Below, one piece after another: positions 38,561-47,466 of a stretch of DNA of 64,000 nucleotides. The number at the start of each line of letters is the position of its first letter. Positions within the stretch are counted from its first letter, which is position 1. Both the position numbers and the translations under genes were made by a program. This DNA comes from an uncultured Bacteroidales bacterium (GTDB taxonomy: Bacteria; Bacteroidota; Bacteroidia; Bacteroidales; Paludibacteraceae): contig UQNE01000001.1 of assembly GCA_900542355.1 (NCBI GenBank), forward strand, positions 1 through 64,000, in the 5' to 3' direction. The notes under the pieces were generated by a model. It did not search any database, was not told the origin of the DNA, and saw only the letters and a program-made list of their open reading frames with translations.

Positions 38561-38623
38561 ATATACTAATGCTCTAAGCAAGAACATTGATTATCCTATA
38601 ATTATCCAAGGAATCCTCCAACA

Positions 38624-38648
38624 AAAAAGCCCCTCTTCTAAGAGGGGC
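38624..38648 (-). terminator. Terminator of the pdxJ-exbB-exbD-tonB-DJ1 operon
   Basis: GCCCCTCTT (38629-38637) pairs with AAGAGGGGC (38640-38648); on the minus strand it runs into TTTTTTG. Between it and 38818 nothing else was seen. Confidence 0.75.
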
Positions 38649-38817
38649 GAGATATATTCCACAATATGTATATTCACATCAATATCAAGCACTCTTCGAG
38701 CAGTGCAATATGTATCTGCCTATTTTGTTGTCATTGCGCACAGGTTAGCCTTACTGCGCAAAGAAACACATTAGACGGCGGGTATCACCGTTAGCAGCAG
38801 ATGAATAGCAAAGTGCA

Positions 38818-39345
38818 TTAGTACTGCGCAGTGTCGTACACTTGGTCAGCAACTTCGCTTCCGGCGAGTTTCTCGATGAGGCAGAAAGCGAAATCGCTAC
38901 TCAGTCCGGGACCTTTGGCAGTGATGATGTTTTTGCTTTCCACTACCAATCCGCCGATATAACTCTCGCCCAAATACTGCTCAAAGCCCGGGTAACAAGT
39001 GGCTTGCTTGCCCTTGAGAATACCCAACTTACCCAATACGGACGGTGCGGCACAGATAGCGGCGATGAGTTTGCCGGCATCGTTGTGCTGAACGAGCAGT
39101 TCGCAGAGTGCGTGGCAGTCGCCTAATTTGCTTGCTCCACCGGGGAGGATGAGCGTTTCTGCATCCGAGAAATCGATGTCCTCTATCAGTCCGTCAGCCT
39201 CTACGGCGATGTTGTGCGCACCCAACACCATCGCTTTGCCCGTTACCGACACGGTAGTAACCTTGATGTTAGCACGACGAAGCAGATCGAGCGTAGTAAT
39301 AGCCTCTATCTCCTCGAAGCCATTGTCTAAAAACAAATAGTTCAT
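38818..39345 (-). CDS. DJ-1/PfpI family protein
   Basis: A 175-residue DJ-1 family member. The nucleophilic cysteine is C98 in the elbow AAICAAPSVLG, and the LILPGG strand is at 65-70. Family members act as glyoxalase/deglycase or stress proteins; the exact activity cannot be read from sequence. Last gene of the pdxJ-led operon, 23 bp after the TonB-like gene. Confidence 0.93.
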   Translation of the reverse strand: MNYLFLDNGFEEIEAITTLDLLRRANIKVTTVSVTGKAMVLGAHNIAVEADGLIEDIDFSDAETLILPGGASKLGDCHALCELLVQHNDAGKLIAAICAAPSVLGKLGILKGKQATCYPGFEQYLGESYIGGLVVESKNIITAKGPGLSSDFAFCLIEKLAGSEVADQVYDTAQY

Positions 39346-39368
39346 AATCCAAGATGCATTGTATGCAG

Positions 39369-40196
39369 TTAGTTAAACTTAAACTTAAAGTTATAGGTGA
39401 TTGTTCCTGTTTGTAGCGGTTTGTCGCTCTCGGAGAACTTGGCCTTACGCGCCGCCTCTAAGGCGATTTGCTGAGTGGCTTTGTCGCTGATAGTGCTGCC
39501 CCTTGCTATTTGGGCATCTTTCACTGTACCGTCTGCGCCGACCCTGATTTCAACCACCACTTTGCCTTCCTGACCAAAGGTAGCACTCGGTTTGGGCAGT
39601 CCGCCTCGCAGGCTTCGCCCCGCGAGCGACCAACAGTTTCCGCCCGATGTGCCATACCCTGCCACAGGGTTGCCTTTCTGTCCCTCGCCTTTGCTATCGC
39701 CGCTACCTTGTGCGCCTGCGGGGTTGTTTCCGAAGAGCGACCCCATAGCCGCAGCCTTGTCTTTGGCGGCTTTTTCCTTAGCACGCTGTTCGGCTAAGGC
39801 TTTCTCTTTGGCAATACGCTCCGCCTCTAATTGGGCAGCCTTGGCTTTCTCTTGGCGCAAGCGTTCAGCCTCCGCCTCTTTGCGGGCTTTCTCCTCTTTC
39901 TCACGCTGCCGCTGCAAAGCCAAAGTCTCCTCATCCTCTTGGGTCATCAGGTCGTTGTTGGTAGGTTTGGACGGAGCAGGCGGAGGTGCCACACTCTCCA
40001 TTGGCACAGACTGTTGCTCGGGGTTGGGCTCGCTACCGCCAGCCTCTTGCACATCGCCAAAAGCGACCTCTATCCCCTCCTCTTCGGGGAGAACAGGTGC
40101 ACCCATACTCACAAACCACAACAATAAGAACAGCAATAGCAACGCTATCACCATGCCTGCCGCTGCAATGATATTTGATTTCTGCTTGAGAGTCAT
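39369..40196 (-). CDS. TonB-like energy transducer
   Basis: A 275-residue protein: membrane helix near residues 10-30, a proline-rich stretch (APPPAPSKP), a long charged coiled coil (about 85-150, A/E/K/R rich), a G-rich linker, and a C-terminal TonB/TolA-like domain with VVVEIRVGADGTV. With ExbB and ExbD upstream it transmits proton-motive force to outer-membrane receptors. The coiled coil is TolA-like in composition, so a Tol-type function is also possible. Confidence 0.9.
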   Translation of the reverse strand: MTLKQKSNIIAAAGMVIALLLLFLLLWFVSMGAPVLPEEEGIEVAFGDVQEAGGSEPNPEQQSVPMESVAPPPAPSKPTNNDLMTQEDEETLALQRQREKEEKARKEAEAERLRQEKAKAAQLEAERIAKEKALAEQRAKEKAAKDKAAAMGSLFGNNPAGAQGSGDSKGEGQKGNPVAGYGTSGGNCWSLAGRSLRGGLPKPSATFGQEGKVVVEIRVGADGTVKDAQIARGSTISDKATQQIALEAARKAKFSESDKPLQTGTITYNFKFKFN

Positions 40197-40277
40197 TATC
40201 TCGAAACTGTCTGCTGTCTGTCGTAGGATTATCTGTTATCCTCTATCGCAATGCCCGTTTTTTAGTGGCACTTATTC

Positions 40278-40685
40278 TCATTTCTTGGTTGCCACCACCA
40301 GTTTCATCTTGTGTTGGTTGGCTATATCCAACACGCGCACTACCTCCTTGTAGGGGATGTCCTCATCGGCGTGAAGGGCAATGTACATGGTAGAGTCTTG
40401 CTGCTGCAATGTACTGAGATACCCCTCCAGGTCATCGGGATTGATAGGTTGCGCTTTGGCTTTGCCCACTGCCACAAAGTAGTTACCGAGATTGTCGATA
40501 CTTACCTTGGCGACCACCTGTTTGGTAGCGGTTTTTGCTCGCGATTGCGGCAGATTGATTTTGATGTCGTTGGGCGATGACATCGTACTCGCCATCACGA
40601 AAAAGAGCAAGAGCAAGAATATCAAGTCGGTCATAGAGGACATAGCAAATGTTGCCTCTACTTTGTTTCGTCTTTTTAGAGCCAT
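40278..40685 (-). CDS. exbD: ExbD/TolR-type proton-channel subunit
   Basis: A 135-residue protein with one membrane helix carrying the conserved Asp (D20 in SSMTDLIFLLLLFF), followed by a periplasmic domain. It works with ExbB and the TonB-like protein. Follows exbB after 115 bp, and that gap holds an 11-bp repeat. Confidence 0.95.
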   Translation of the reverse strand: MALKRRNKVEATFAMSSMTDLIFLLLLFFVMASTMSSPNDIKINLPQSRAKTATKQVVAKVSIDNLGNYFVAVGKAKAQPINPDDLEGYLSTLQQQDSTMYIALHADEDIPYKEVVRVLDIANQHKMKLVVATKK

Positions 40686-40737
40686 CGTCTTCTAATGATT
40701 AAATTATATCAAAGCAACGGAGTATCTCCGGCGGGGT

Positions 40738-40768
40738 TAGGTCTGCATTAGGTCTCGACAAACGCCGC
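40738..40768. repeat. 11-bp tandem array, TAGGTCTCGA family (copy 3)
   Basis: TAGGTCTGCA at 40738 and TAGGTCTCGA at 40749, 11 bp apart, in the 115-bp gap between exbB and exbD. This is the only copy inside an operon. Confidence 0.6.
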
Positions 40769-40800
40769 ACTCCAGCCGAGGGCGGTTGCTTTAACAAGAT

Positions 40801-41496
40801 TTATGCGGGTTCGTTGAGCAAATCCATAAACTCCATGGTGCGTGCTTCGAGCAAGCGTACTACACGGTCGATACGCGCCACGAGCATATTGTAGGCAAAC
40901 ATAGCGAGGATACCTACTATCAGACCGCCTACCGTAGTAACCATTGCCTCGTACATACCCGTACTGAGGGCCGACATCTCGATGACGCCACCCGAGGTCT
41001 GCGCCATGTTGTAGAAAGTGCGAATCATACCGAGCACCGTTCCCAAGAAACCGAGCATCGGTGCACCGCCGGCGATGGTAGCCATGATGACAAGTCCTTT
41101 CTCGAGTTTGCCGACCTCTAAATTACCTACATTCTCTACAGCCACTTGCACATCTTGCATCGGGCGACCGATACGCGTGATACCCTTCTCAATCATATGC
41201 GAAGAGGGAGTGTCGGTCTGCTTGCAGAGGTTGAAAGCCGAATCGATCTTGCCATCGTGGATATAATCACGAATGCGATCCATGAAACTCTTGTCCTCTT
41301 TGGTAGCGGACTTGAGAACGACCATACGCTCAATAAATATATATATAGCCCAAGCCAATAGGAGCGCAAGGACAATCATAATCCAACCGCCGTATTGCGC
41401 CATTGTCCATAGGTTGATCGACTCTTCTACAGGTTGCTCTACTACGGGTATTTGCTCCGCCATGGCAGTGAGTGCCGTATCTTGTAAGAATAACAT
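40801..41496 (-). CDS. exbB: ExbB/TolQ/MotA-type proton-channel subunit
   Basis: A 231-residue protein with three membrane segments (about 32-52, 130-155 and 170-195) and the typical AGGAPMLGFLGTVLGMI loop. Forms the proton channel with ExbD that powers TonB or Tol. Ends 14 bp downstream of pdxJ. Confidence 0.95.
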   Translation of the reverse strand: MLFLQDTALTAMAEQIPVVEQPVEESINLWTMAQYGGWIMIVLALLLAWAIYIFIERMVVLKSATKEDKSFMDRIRDYIHDGKIDSAFNLCKQTDTPSSHMIEKGITRIGRPMQDVQVAVENVGNLEVGKLEKGLVIMATIAGGAPMLGFLGTVLGMIRTFYNMAQTSGGVIEMSALSTGMYEAMVTTVGGLIVGILAMFAYNMLVARIDRVVRLLEARTMEFMDLLNEPA

Positions 41497-41510
41497 ATTG
41501 TATTAGTGTT

Positions 41511-42233
41511 TTAACATTCTATATTCAAGCATTCGCGATAGCGGCGAATGGTCTCTTCTATCCCCAGATAGAGTGCATCTGCTATCAGCGCATGCCCAAT
41601 GCTCACCTCCGCCGTCCACGGAAAAGCCTCAGCAAACGCACGCAGGTTGACGAGGTTGAGGTCGTGCCCTGCATTGAGCCCGAGTCCTAACTCTTTGGCT
41701 TTCTCCGCTGCGGGGCGATACATCGCTATGGCAGCCTGAGGGTTGCTTGTGTAGAGTGCAGCATACGGACCGGTGTAGAGTTCCACGCGGTCGGCACCTG
41801 CTCTGTGCGCATACTCCACCATCAGCGGGTCGGCATCCACAAACACACTCACGCGTATGCCAAAGGCATGGAAACACTTGATAAGCACTTGAAGCCGTTG
41901 CAGGTTAGCGCGTGTGTCCCAACCGTGGTTACTGGTGAGTTGGTCGGGCGTATCGGGCACGAGCGTAACCTGCGCGGGGCGCACATCCGTAACCAATGCC
42001 ACAAAGTCGTCCGTCGGGTTGCCCTCGATATTAAACTCAGTGGTAACCAACGACTTGAGCGCATATACATCCGTCTTGCGGATATGGCGTTCGTCGGGAC
42101 GAGGGTGTACCGTAATCCCCTGTGCACCAAATCGCTCGCAGTCTTGCGCAAACCGCTCCACATCGGGGATATTTCCCCCGCGGGCATTGCGCAGCGTGGC
42201 TACCTTGTTGATATTTACACTCAGTCTTGTCAT
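41511..42233 (-). CDS. pdxJ: Pyridoxine 5'-phosphate synthase
   Basis: A 240-residue PdxJ, normal length, beginning MTRLSVNINKVATLRNARGG, with the glycine-rich GLGLNAGHDLN region near the end. It condenses deoxyxylulose 5-phosphate with 3-amino-2-oxopropyl phosphate to make vitamin B6. It leads the operon with exbB-exbD-tonB-DJ1. Confidence 0.97.
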   Translation of the reverse strand: MTRLSVNINKVATLRNARGGNIPDVERFAQDCERFGAQGITVHPRPDERHIRKTDVYALKSLVTTEFNIEGNPTDDFVALVTDVRPAQVTLVPDTPDQLTSNHGWDTRANLQRLQVLIKCFHAFGIRVSVFVDADPLMVEYAHRAGADRVELYTGPYAALYTSNPQAAIAMYRPAAEKAKELGLGLNAGHDLNLVNLRAFAEAFPWTAEVSIGHALIADALYLGIEETIRRYRECLNIEC

Positions 42234-42267
42234 CTAAGCACCCATATCAGGTACAATTTTTACGCTG

Positions 42268-42299
42268 CAAAGGTACAACATTTTTCGTGATTATGCAAA
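42268..42299 (-). promoter_or_regulatory. Promoter for the pdxJ operon
   Basis: Minus-strand TACCTTTG at 42268-42275 and TTTG at 42296-42299, 20 bp apart. Confidence 0.7.
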
Positions 42300-42334
42300 C
42301 AAATTGTCCTCCGCACCGCAATTTATTGTACAAC

Positions 42335-44380
42335 TTATTGATTTACTCGCTGCCCCATCAGCGTATAGAGCGTTTCTCCTCGGAGGATATAGACCTGTCC
42401 GTTGCGGATCAACTTACGCGCCCGGGTCGGTTCTGCTTGGGGAGCGTCGATAGCGGTGAACAACGATGTACCGCGGTAAGTAACCTTGATAGGCAGGCCG
42501 TTGGTGTTCTGTGCATCTACCGTAATCAGCAACTCGGCGTCTTTTCTCTCCACCGTAACCGTACCCGTTGCAACGAAGAAACAAGGCACAGTCATCCCCT
42601 GCTGCGTATAATCGCCACATACCGAACCCACTATCGTGTTGCTCATTATGCCTTGCCCGGCATTGACCGTACCTTGTGCACCCGAGGCGTCGATAGTGTA
42701 AGTGCCGACGGGAATAGTGGTTTCATCGTCTAACGCCTTGGGAAGGAACTCTATGTAGGTCAGTTTGCCCGACCGCGAGAGTGCCGTAAGCGACACATAG
42801 CCGTCGGTAGCAAAGTATCGAGCGTTGAGCGATACATTGTCGGCATCGGTGTAGTTCTGCACAAAACTGCCCGAGGTCTCATCGTATTGGATTGCCACAT
42901 AGCGGTAGTTAACCGCCATACGCACTTGATACAACACAGTATCCGTACCCAAGATCTCTGCTTCTACGGCATAGTCTTGCCCTTGTTGGGTGATGGTAGC
43001 CGATGCGGTGTACATCATCACGCCCGTGGTGTCTGCACCGTTGATGACTCCTATATAAGTATAGCGCGGACGGAAATCACCCCGCTCGTATTCGCCCTCG
43101 GGTTGGTCGGTATAGACCTCCATCGCTACGATATAGCGACTGTCTTCGTTGTACATATAGAAAGTGCCGTCCTCGCGATAGTAGATGCCTTCGCCTTTTT
43201 GGCCAAAGGCAATCGACACCGTGTCTTTCGCCGTAGGGATAGTGAACACCAAGTGGATACGATAGAACTTATCGTCGTTGCCATACACCTCGGCATCTGC
43301 TTCGCGCACTCCGCCAACGGTATAGAGGTTCAGTTTGGTATTGACGCTCCTGATAGTCAGCCCCGTTTGGTTATCCGTTATCGTAGTGGATACCGTCTGC
43401 GCACCTTGGTAGATACCGTCCGCACCCGTACCTTCGCAAGCGATGGTGAGGGTATAGTCGTCGTTGCTGCCGTCGAGGAAGAAAGTGTTCATAAAACCGA
43501 CAGCCGAGAGGTCGATAGAAAGGTTGTTGATAGCAATGTCTATGGTGTCGGTAATGGTAATCGGGTGGTACATCTGCAGGTGATACAAGACCGTATCTTG
43601 CCCCAGCAGCGAGATGTCGAAATGGTAAACACCATTCTCCAGCGTAACAACCGCCGAGCAGTCCATCGCATCCACAAAAGTAGAGTCTTTCTCATTCGGC
43701 TTATTGGGGAAACGAACGAAAGTGCTATACACCATCTCAAAGTCTTCCGAGGTGTAAGTACCCACGATATCCGTTGTGTATATCAATGCCGATGCGATAA
43801 CCTCACCTTCTATCTCGCCGTCAATCACAACGCCCATAGAGCCCTTTTGCATATTGGCTTCGGGGAACACATACTCCACTGTATCTTTCGGCACAATCGC
43901 TTTCTCGAAACCCGTCAAGGTATAATGTTTGCCGTTTGCCTCTATCTTCGCATTCAGCGAGACACCTTCCGAGGCTTGCTCTATATGGAGCGAGGCTTTG
44001 GTATAGGCATATTGCTGCCGCGTACTCGCAGAATAGTCGTACATGTAGGAGTATTTCGCATTGAGGTCGCTTTCCGTAAAACTGCCCGACAGTGTCTCGG
44101 ACGGATAATAGAAATAGAACACATACATCGAGTCCTTGTCTATTGCCCCCACATACCACGCGTCGGCATACCGCCGCCAAACGATAGCCGCCGTCTCTAA
44201 GCGGATAGTATCTTCATTCGCAGCGGCAGGCATACACTTTACACCCTGTATATCAAACATAGCAGGCAGCGTCTCGCCCGGCAGACCTACCGACAAACGC
44301 TCGTTTCTACTCGGCAATGCCCACACGGACAGCACCGCCATACAAACCATAAGCAAACTGAAAAATCGTTTCATAGACAT
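42335..44380 (-). CDS. Large secreted protein with repeated calycin-like modules
   Basis: A 681-residue secreted protein: signal peptide at residues 1-21 (MSMKRFFSLLMV..., ending WA). It contains several ~100-residue modules with the same rhythm: [SG].[YF]...D....YSY, then an A/T strand, then A.I.G.D.V.Y. Examples are SGSFTESDLNAKYSY, VGTYTSEDFEMVYST and EGEYERGDFRPRYTY. The ending (KLIRNGQVYILRGETLY, then LMGQRV) is the shared tail. Likely an outer-membrane or secreted binding protein; no enzyme motif. Confidence 0.75.
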   Translation of the reverse strand: MSMKRFFSLLMVCMAVLSVWALPSRNERLSVGLPGETLPAMFDIQGVKCMPAAANEDTIRLETAAIVWRRYADAWYVGAIDKDSMYVFYFYYPSETLSGSFTESDLNAKYSYMYDYSASTRQQYAYTKASLHIEQASEGVSLNAKIEANGKHYTLTGFEKAIVPKDTVEYVFPEANMQKGSMGVVIDGEIEGEVIASALIYTTDIVGTYTSEDFEMVYSTFVRFPNKPNEKDSTFVDAMDCSAVVTLENGVYHFDISLLGQDTVLYHLQMYHPITITDTIDIAINNLSIDLSAVGFMNTFFLDGSNDDYTLTIACEGTGADGIYQGAQTVSTTITDNQTGLTIRSVNTKLNLYTVGGVREADAEVYGNDDKFYRIHLVFTIPTAKDTVSIAFGQKGEGIYYREDGTFYMYNEDSRYIVAMEVYTDQPEGEYERGDFRPRYTYIGVINGADTTGVMMYTASATITQQGQDYAVEAEILGTDTVLYQVRMAVNYRYVAIQYDETSGSFVQNYTDADNVSLNARYFATDGYVSLTALSRSGKLTYIEFLPKALDDETTIPVGTYTIDASGAQGTVNAGQGIMSNTIVGSVCGDYTQQGMTVPCFFVATGTVTVERKDAELLITVDAQNTNGLPIKVTYRGTSLFTAIDAPQAEPTRARKLIRNGQVYILRGETLYTLMGQRVNQ

Positions 44381-44553
44381 TATATTATTGGATTACATTC
44401 TCCCGAATAATTGTTTAATCAGCCGGCACCTCACATACCAATGAGCAACATCAGCAAGGCTACTCACCCGCCCCGGCAGGCCTCCCACGCCAATTATTTT
44501 CCCTATTATACAAAAACAGCCAAGCGCGGTTTCCGTATGCTTGGCTTTTGTTG

Positions 44554-44624
44554 TTGCCTAACCAGGATTCGAACCCAGACAGACAGAACCAGAATCTGTA
44601 GTGCTACCATTACACAATTAGGCA
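44554..44624 (-). tRNA. tRNA-Gln(CTG)
   Basis: Cloverleaf on the minus strand: acceptor TGCCTAA pairs with TTAGGCA, D-stem GTGT with GCAC, anticodon loop TTCTGGT giving CTG, T-loop GTTCGAA. 71 nt; CCA not encoded. Confidence 0.93.
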
Positions 44625-44827
44625 ATGACTTTCTTCCGAAAGCGTGTGCAAAATTACTGCTATTTTTTGATACTTGCAAATAATTCGCAAAAAAAATCAC
44701 TTTTATTCCCCTTTTCGGCTCTACAAAGGCACCTTTGAAGGTCATTAAAAGAGAACTAATAGTGTCTGCAGAGAAAATTACATGTCAAATTATATGGCAA
44801 TTATATGTTGTATATGTGCCCCCTCGG

Positions 44828-45544
44828 CTATTGCTCCAGCAGATAGGGCAGATACTCATCGCGGATATATCGGAAATCGGGTATCTCGCTTAGGATGGAA
44901 CGGCATTCATCGATGGCTTTCTGCTTGTCGCCCGTCTTCTCATAGCACTGGGCAATACACATCCGCAGCGATGCATAGTTCCAAAGATAAGTGCAATCCA
45001 TATTCTTGATAAATAGGTTTCGCGCACGCGTAAACATCTTCAGTGCCTCCTCCTTATCACCCCCGAAAGCCGATGGCGCATAGAAATCCACATTGGCTTT
45101 CAGCGTCAGTACGAACGGGTCATCGGGGGCTAACTCAGCCGCTTTCTTCACCAACTTAAACGACTGCAATCCCGCTGAGAATAGGCGCGATTTATTGAGC
45201 ATAAAATCGTATGCATTCACAGACGACATATACATGCAGTAGCGTGCCTCCGAGATATGTCCGCTGCGATACTCGTCCTCCACATGCGTGCGAAAAGCCG
45301 TCAGATACTCATCTGCGCGTGGGTCTTTCTTCTCGATAGCCGTCGCAAGAAAGCCGTATTCATAGTTCATCAGCCGTTGTCGTTCGCCCACCGAGAGCGT
45401 CTGCCAATCGGTTGTGGTGATATACTTTTGCCATACCGACATATCTTGTTGCAGAAAGGCCTTGTATAGTTGCTCATCCGTGTACTGTGCGCAACACAGC
45501 AACGAGCAGAAAAGCAGACTGATAAGAAGTGTAGTTGTTACCAT
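44828..45544 (-). CDS. Secreted TPR-like protein
   Basis: A 238-residue protein; ATG 45544 gives a proper signal peptide (MVTTTLLISLLFCSLL, ending CCAQ), whereas the frame extends 43 residues further upstream without sense. The body is helical, with TPR-like turns (YAKAAELAPDDPF region, then EALKMFTRARNLFIK and QCYEKTGDKQKAIDE). Probably a periplasmic scaffold; partner unknown. The 200 bp between it and tRNA-Gln hold AT-rich repeats (AATTA words at 44776, 44788, 44799). Confidence 0.75.
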   Translation of the reverse strand: MVTTTLLISLLFCSLLCCAQYTDEQLYKAFLQQDMSVWQKYITTTDWQTLSVGERQRLMNYEYGFLATAIEKKDPRADEYLTAFRTHVEDEYRSGHISEARYCMYMSSVNAYDFMLNKSRLFSAGLQSFKLVKKAAELAPDDPFVLTLKANVDFYAPSAFGGDKEEALKMFTRARNLFIKNMDCTYLWNYASLRMCIAQCYEKTGDKQKAIDECRSILSEIPDFRYIRDEYLPYLLEQ

Positions 45545-45804
45545 TGACTGTTGATTAGGATACGCAGCGCACAAGTAGGGAACAGCCGCCGCACATCGTA
45601 AATGAATAAAAACAGATAGGACTATGCAATATGTGTGCCAAAACAGCAATACGAATAGTTCAAAACGCCCCACATCTTATCAAAAGGTAATAAAAAATGA
45701 ATATCCGATACATCCGCACGGCATACAAAGCAAGTATCAAGTACCCACTCTCTGCATTCCGCAGCAAAATAAACACTCAAAATCGCACAGAAAAACACGA
45801 AACA

Positions 45805-45836
45805 CTTGCATATCTCACAAAAAAAGCGTATCTTTG
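45805..45836 (+). promoter_or_regulatory. Promoter for tRNA-Ser
   Basis: CTTG at 45805-45808 and TATCTTTG at 45829-45836, 20 bp apart. The rest of the gap 45545-45861 shows nothing. Confidence 0.65.
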
Positions 45837-45861
45837 CACGCTTTTTCCATGGGAAGAAGTT

Positions 45862-45946
45862 GGAAAGATGGCGGAGTGGTCGATCGCGGCGGTCTTGAAA
45901 ACCGTTGACCTGCGAGGGTCCGGGGGTTCGAATCCCTCTCTTTCCG
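45862..45946 (+). tRNA. tRNA-Ser(TGA)
   Basis: Class II tRNA of 85 nt: acceptor GGAAAGA pairs with TCTTTCC, anticodon loop CTTGAAA giving TGA, long variable arm, T-loop GTTCGAA, discriminator G. CCA not encoded. Confidence 0.95.
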
Positions 45947-45953
45947 CAAAACA

Positions 45954-45983
45954 AAAATAGAGGCTAACACCTCTATTTTTTTT
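45954..45983. terminator. Bidirectional terminator
   Basis: AAATAGAGG pairs with CCTCTATTT with A/T runs on both sides, ending tRNA-Ser transcription on + and the tiny-ORF unit on -. Confidence 0.75.
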
Positions 45984-46030
45984 GTTTACATACTAAAACA
46001 AATAGCCGGAAATTGGCACTATCGGGATGT

Positions 46031-46090
46031 TTATGAGAGTGCATCAATGATCTTCATAATAATGATAGCCAAAATAATAAATGTCAACAT
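46031..46090 (-). CDS. Tiny hydrophobic ORF (19 aa), second of a pair
   Basis: Nineteen residues, nearly all I, L, M, F or A with one Lys and one Asp near the C-terminal end (MLTFIILAIIIMKIIDALS): a single membrane helix. Its ATG follows the previous stop after one base (TGATATG). A purine-rich AAAGGGGG lies 8 bases upstream inside the previous ORF. No family recognised; could be a small membrane subunit or toxin-like peptide. Expression is inferred. Confidence 0.45.
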   Translation of the reverse strand: MLTFIILAIIIMKIIDALS

Positions 46091-46091
46091 A

Positions 46092-46163
46092 TCATTCCCC
46101 CTTTCTTCCCCAAATGAAATACCATAATGCAAAAGCAATCAATCCTGTAATGAGAGCGTGCAT
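46092..46163 (-). CDS. Tiny hydrophobic ORF (23 aa), first of a pair
   Basis: Twenty-three residues: a hydrophobic helix (HALITGLIAFALWYFIW) and a basic end GRKGE, the charge pattern of a single-pass membrane peptide. A promoter lies ~90 bp upstream (46248-46281) and a terminator ~110 bp downstream, so promoter, two ORFs and terminator form a closed unit. No family recognised. Confidence 0.45.
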   Translation of the reverse strand: MHALITGLIAFALWYFIWGRKGE

Positions 46164-46247
46164 ACTATCTACACTAAATTCGTGTCGTGCGCAACTTCTA
46201 AATGGTTAATTATTCTATTCTGTGTAGATATATGACCTTAGGAACAG

Positions 46248-46281
46248 CAAAAGTAACCTTTATAATTAAAATTTGCACAAA
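46248..46281 (-). promoter_or_regulatory. Promoter for the tiny-ORF unit
   Basis: Minus-strand TACTTTTG (46248-46255) and TTTG (46278-46281), 22 bp apart. Confidence 0.55.
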
Positions 46282-46353
46282 AAGCAAAGAATAACTTCCT
46301 ACTCAACTATAGATAAACAGGTTCGATACAAGGTATTATAAATACTCCTTTTA

Positions 46354-46385
46354 TTTGCATAAGTCAGCATTTTCTATTAACTTTG
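46354..46385 (+). promoter_or_regulatory. Promoter for the 46481 lipoprotein operon
   Basis: TTTG (46354-46357) and TAACTTTG (46378-46385), 20 bp apart. Together with the tiny-ORF promoter it makes a divergent pair. Confidence 0.7.
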
Positions 46386-46480
46386 CAGCGTTTTTGAGTA
46401 CGCTCCGCAGCGGGGCGGCTCATTAAGGACTAAAACGGTAACATAGTGTTACTATTGTATCCACTAAATACTCAGTAAAA

Positions 46481-46936
46481 ATGAAATTAGCAAAAGTATT
46501 GCCTATAGCATGGGCGGTGTGTATCGGTATAATCGGGTGCCTCGGTATGGCGGGGTGCAACAGCGATGTTGTTCCGCCGACTTCGCGCAAGGTAATCACC
46601 AACGACGCCACCGACATTACGGATTCGCGGGCGGTGTTGCATGGGGCAACCAAGATAGATATACGCACATACGAGTCGATGGAAATCGGCTTTATGCTCT
46701 CTGATACTCTGCAAGATATGAACCGGCGAGAGGGCGAATGCTACAAAGTGAACGCCATGGTGGGTGACGATTTTACCATAGAGATACACGACCTGCCCGC
46801 CAATACACCCTACTACTATTGCGCTTTTGTATTGCTCAACGACATACGGTACGAGTTCGGGCAAATCAAGACTTTCACCACTCTCCCGAGCGGCAGCAAA
46901 GCACAAGAGCGCACGGCAACCGCACACGCAGAATAA
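46481..46936 (+). CDS. FN3-like lipoprotein
   Basis: A 151-residue lipoprotein with lipobox MAGC (Cys at residue 26) and one fibronectin-like domain (ATDITDSRAVLHG, then LPANTPYYYCAFVLLNDI). Similar domains occur in Bacteroidales surface proteins. It is followed by a second lipoprotein and yicC on the same strand; joint transcription is likely. Confidence 0.78.
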   Translation: MKLAKVLPIAWAVCIGIIGCLGMAGCNSDVVPPTSRKVITNDATDITDSRAVLHGATKIDIRTYESMEIGFMLSDTLQDMNRREGECYKVNAMVGDDFTIEIHDLPANTPYYYCAFVLLNDIRYEFGQIKTFTTLPSGSKAQERTATAHAE

Positions 46937-47004
46937 AGTGCGCCACGAGCCATGGCACATAATTTGATAGGTAAACCGCAAAGAACCTAAAAACAGATAC
47001 GAGT

Positions 47005-47439
47005 ATGAGAAAGATTAAAGCACGGTTAGCACTACGGCTCAACCTCCTATTGGGGGCTATCGTAGGTATTCTGACGGGTTGCGCCGGCAGCAAGAAAGCG
47101 GCTGACCACTCGAACGAGATAGTGGCGATGTACGGCATACCGATGGCGTCGTATCAAGTGAGCGGGACGGTACGCAATGCCGACCGACAGCCGGTACCGA
47201 GTGCACAAGTGGTGGTAAAAGGATACAAGAACTACGCCATCGGAGATACCATTCTCACCGATGAGCAGGGGCAATACAACGCACAAATAGAGGGCTGGCC
47301 CTGCGACAGCATCAATATAGTGGCTACCGATCCGCGGAGCGGGAAGGTCGACTCGGTGCAGGTGAAAGTCAAATACGACAAGAAGAAGGCGTGGAACTCC
47401 ACCACCAAGCCTATCAAAGCCAATGTGCGAATCAAATAA
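47005..47439 (+). CDS. Radical-SAM-associated type lipoprotein
   Basis: A 144-residue lipoprotein (lipobox LTGC, Cys at 26). MRKIKARLALRLNLLLG and AMYGIPMASYQVSGTV, followed by a carboxypeptidase-regulatory-like beta domain (VPSAQVVVKGYKNYA), match Bacteroidetes lipoproteins that usually lie beside a radical SAM enzyme. No such enzyme occurs in this window, so either it is elsewhere or this copy is an orphan. Confidence 0.7.
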   Translation: MRKIKARLALRLNLLLGAIVGILTGCAGSKKAADHSNEIVAMYGIPMASYQVSGTVRNADRQPVPSAQVVVKGYKNYAIGDTILTDEQGQYNAQIEGWPCDSINIVATDPRSGKVDSVQVKVKYDKKKAWNSTTKPIKANVRIK

Positions 47440-47466
47440 TCAACTTGCCTAAAAAGAAACAAAGAT

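Noticed and set aside
42887..44200. Open frame of 437 codons on the + strand
   Set aside because: Shadow of the secreted 681-residue protein; no family features.
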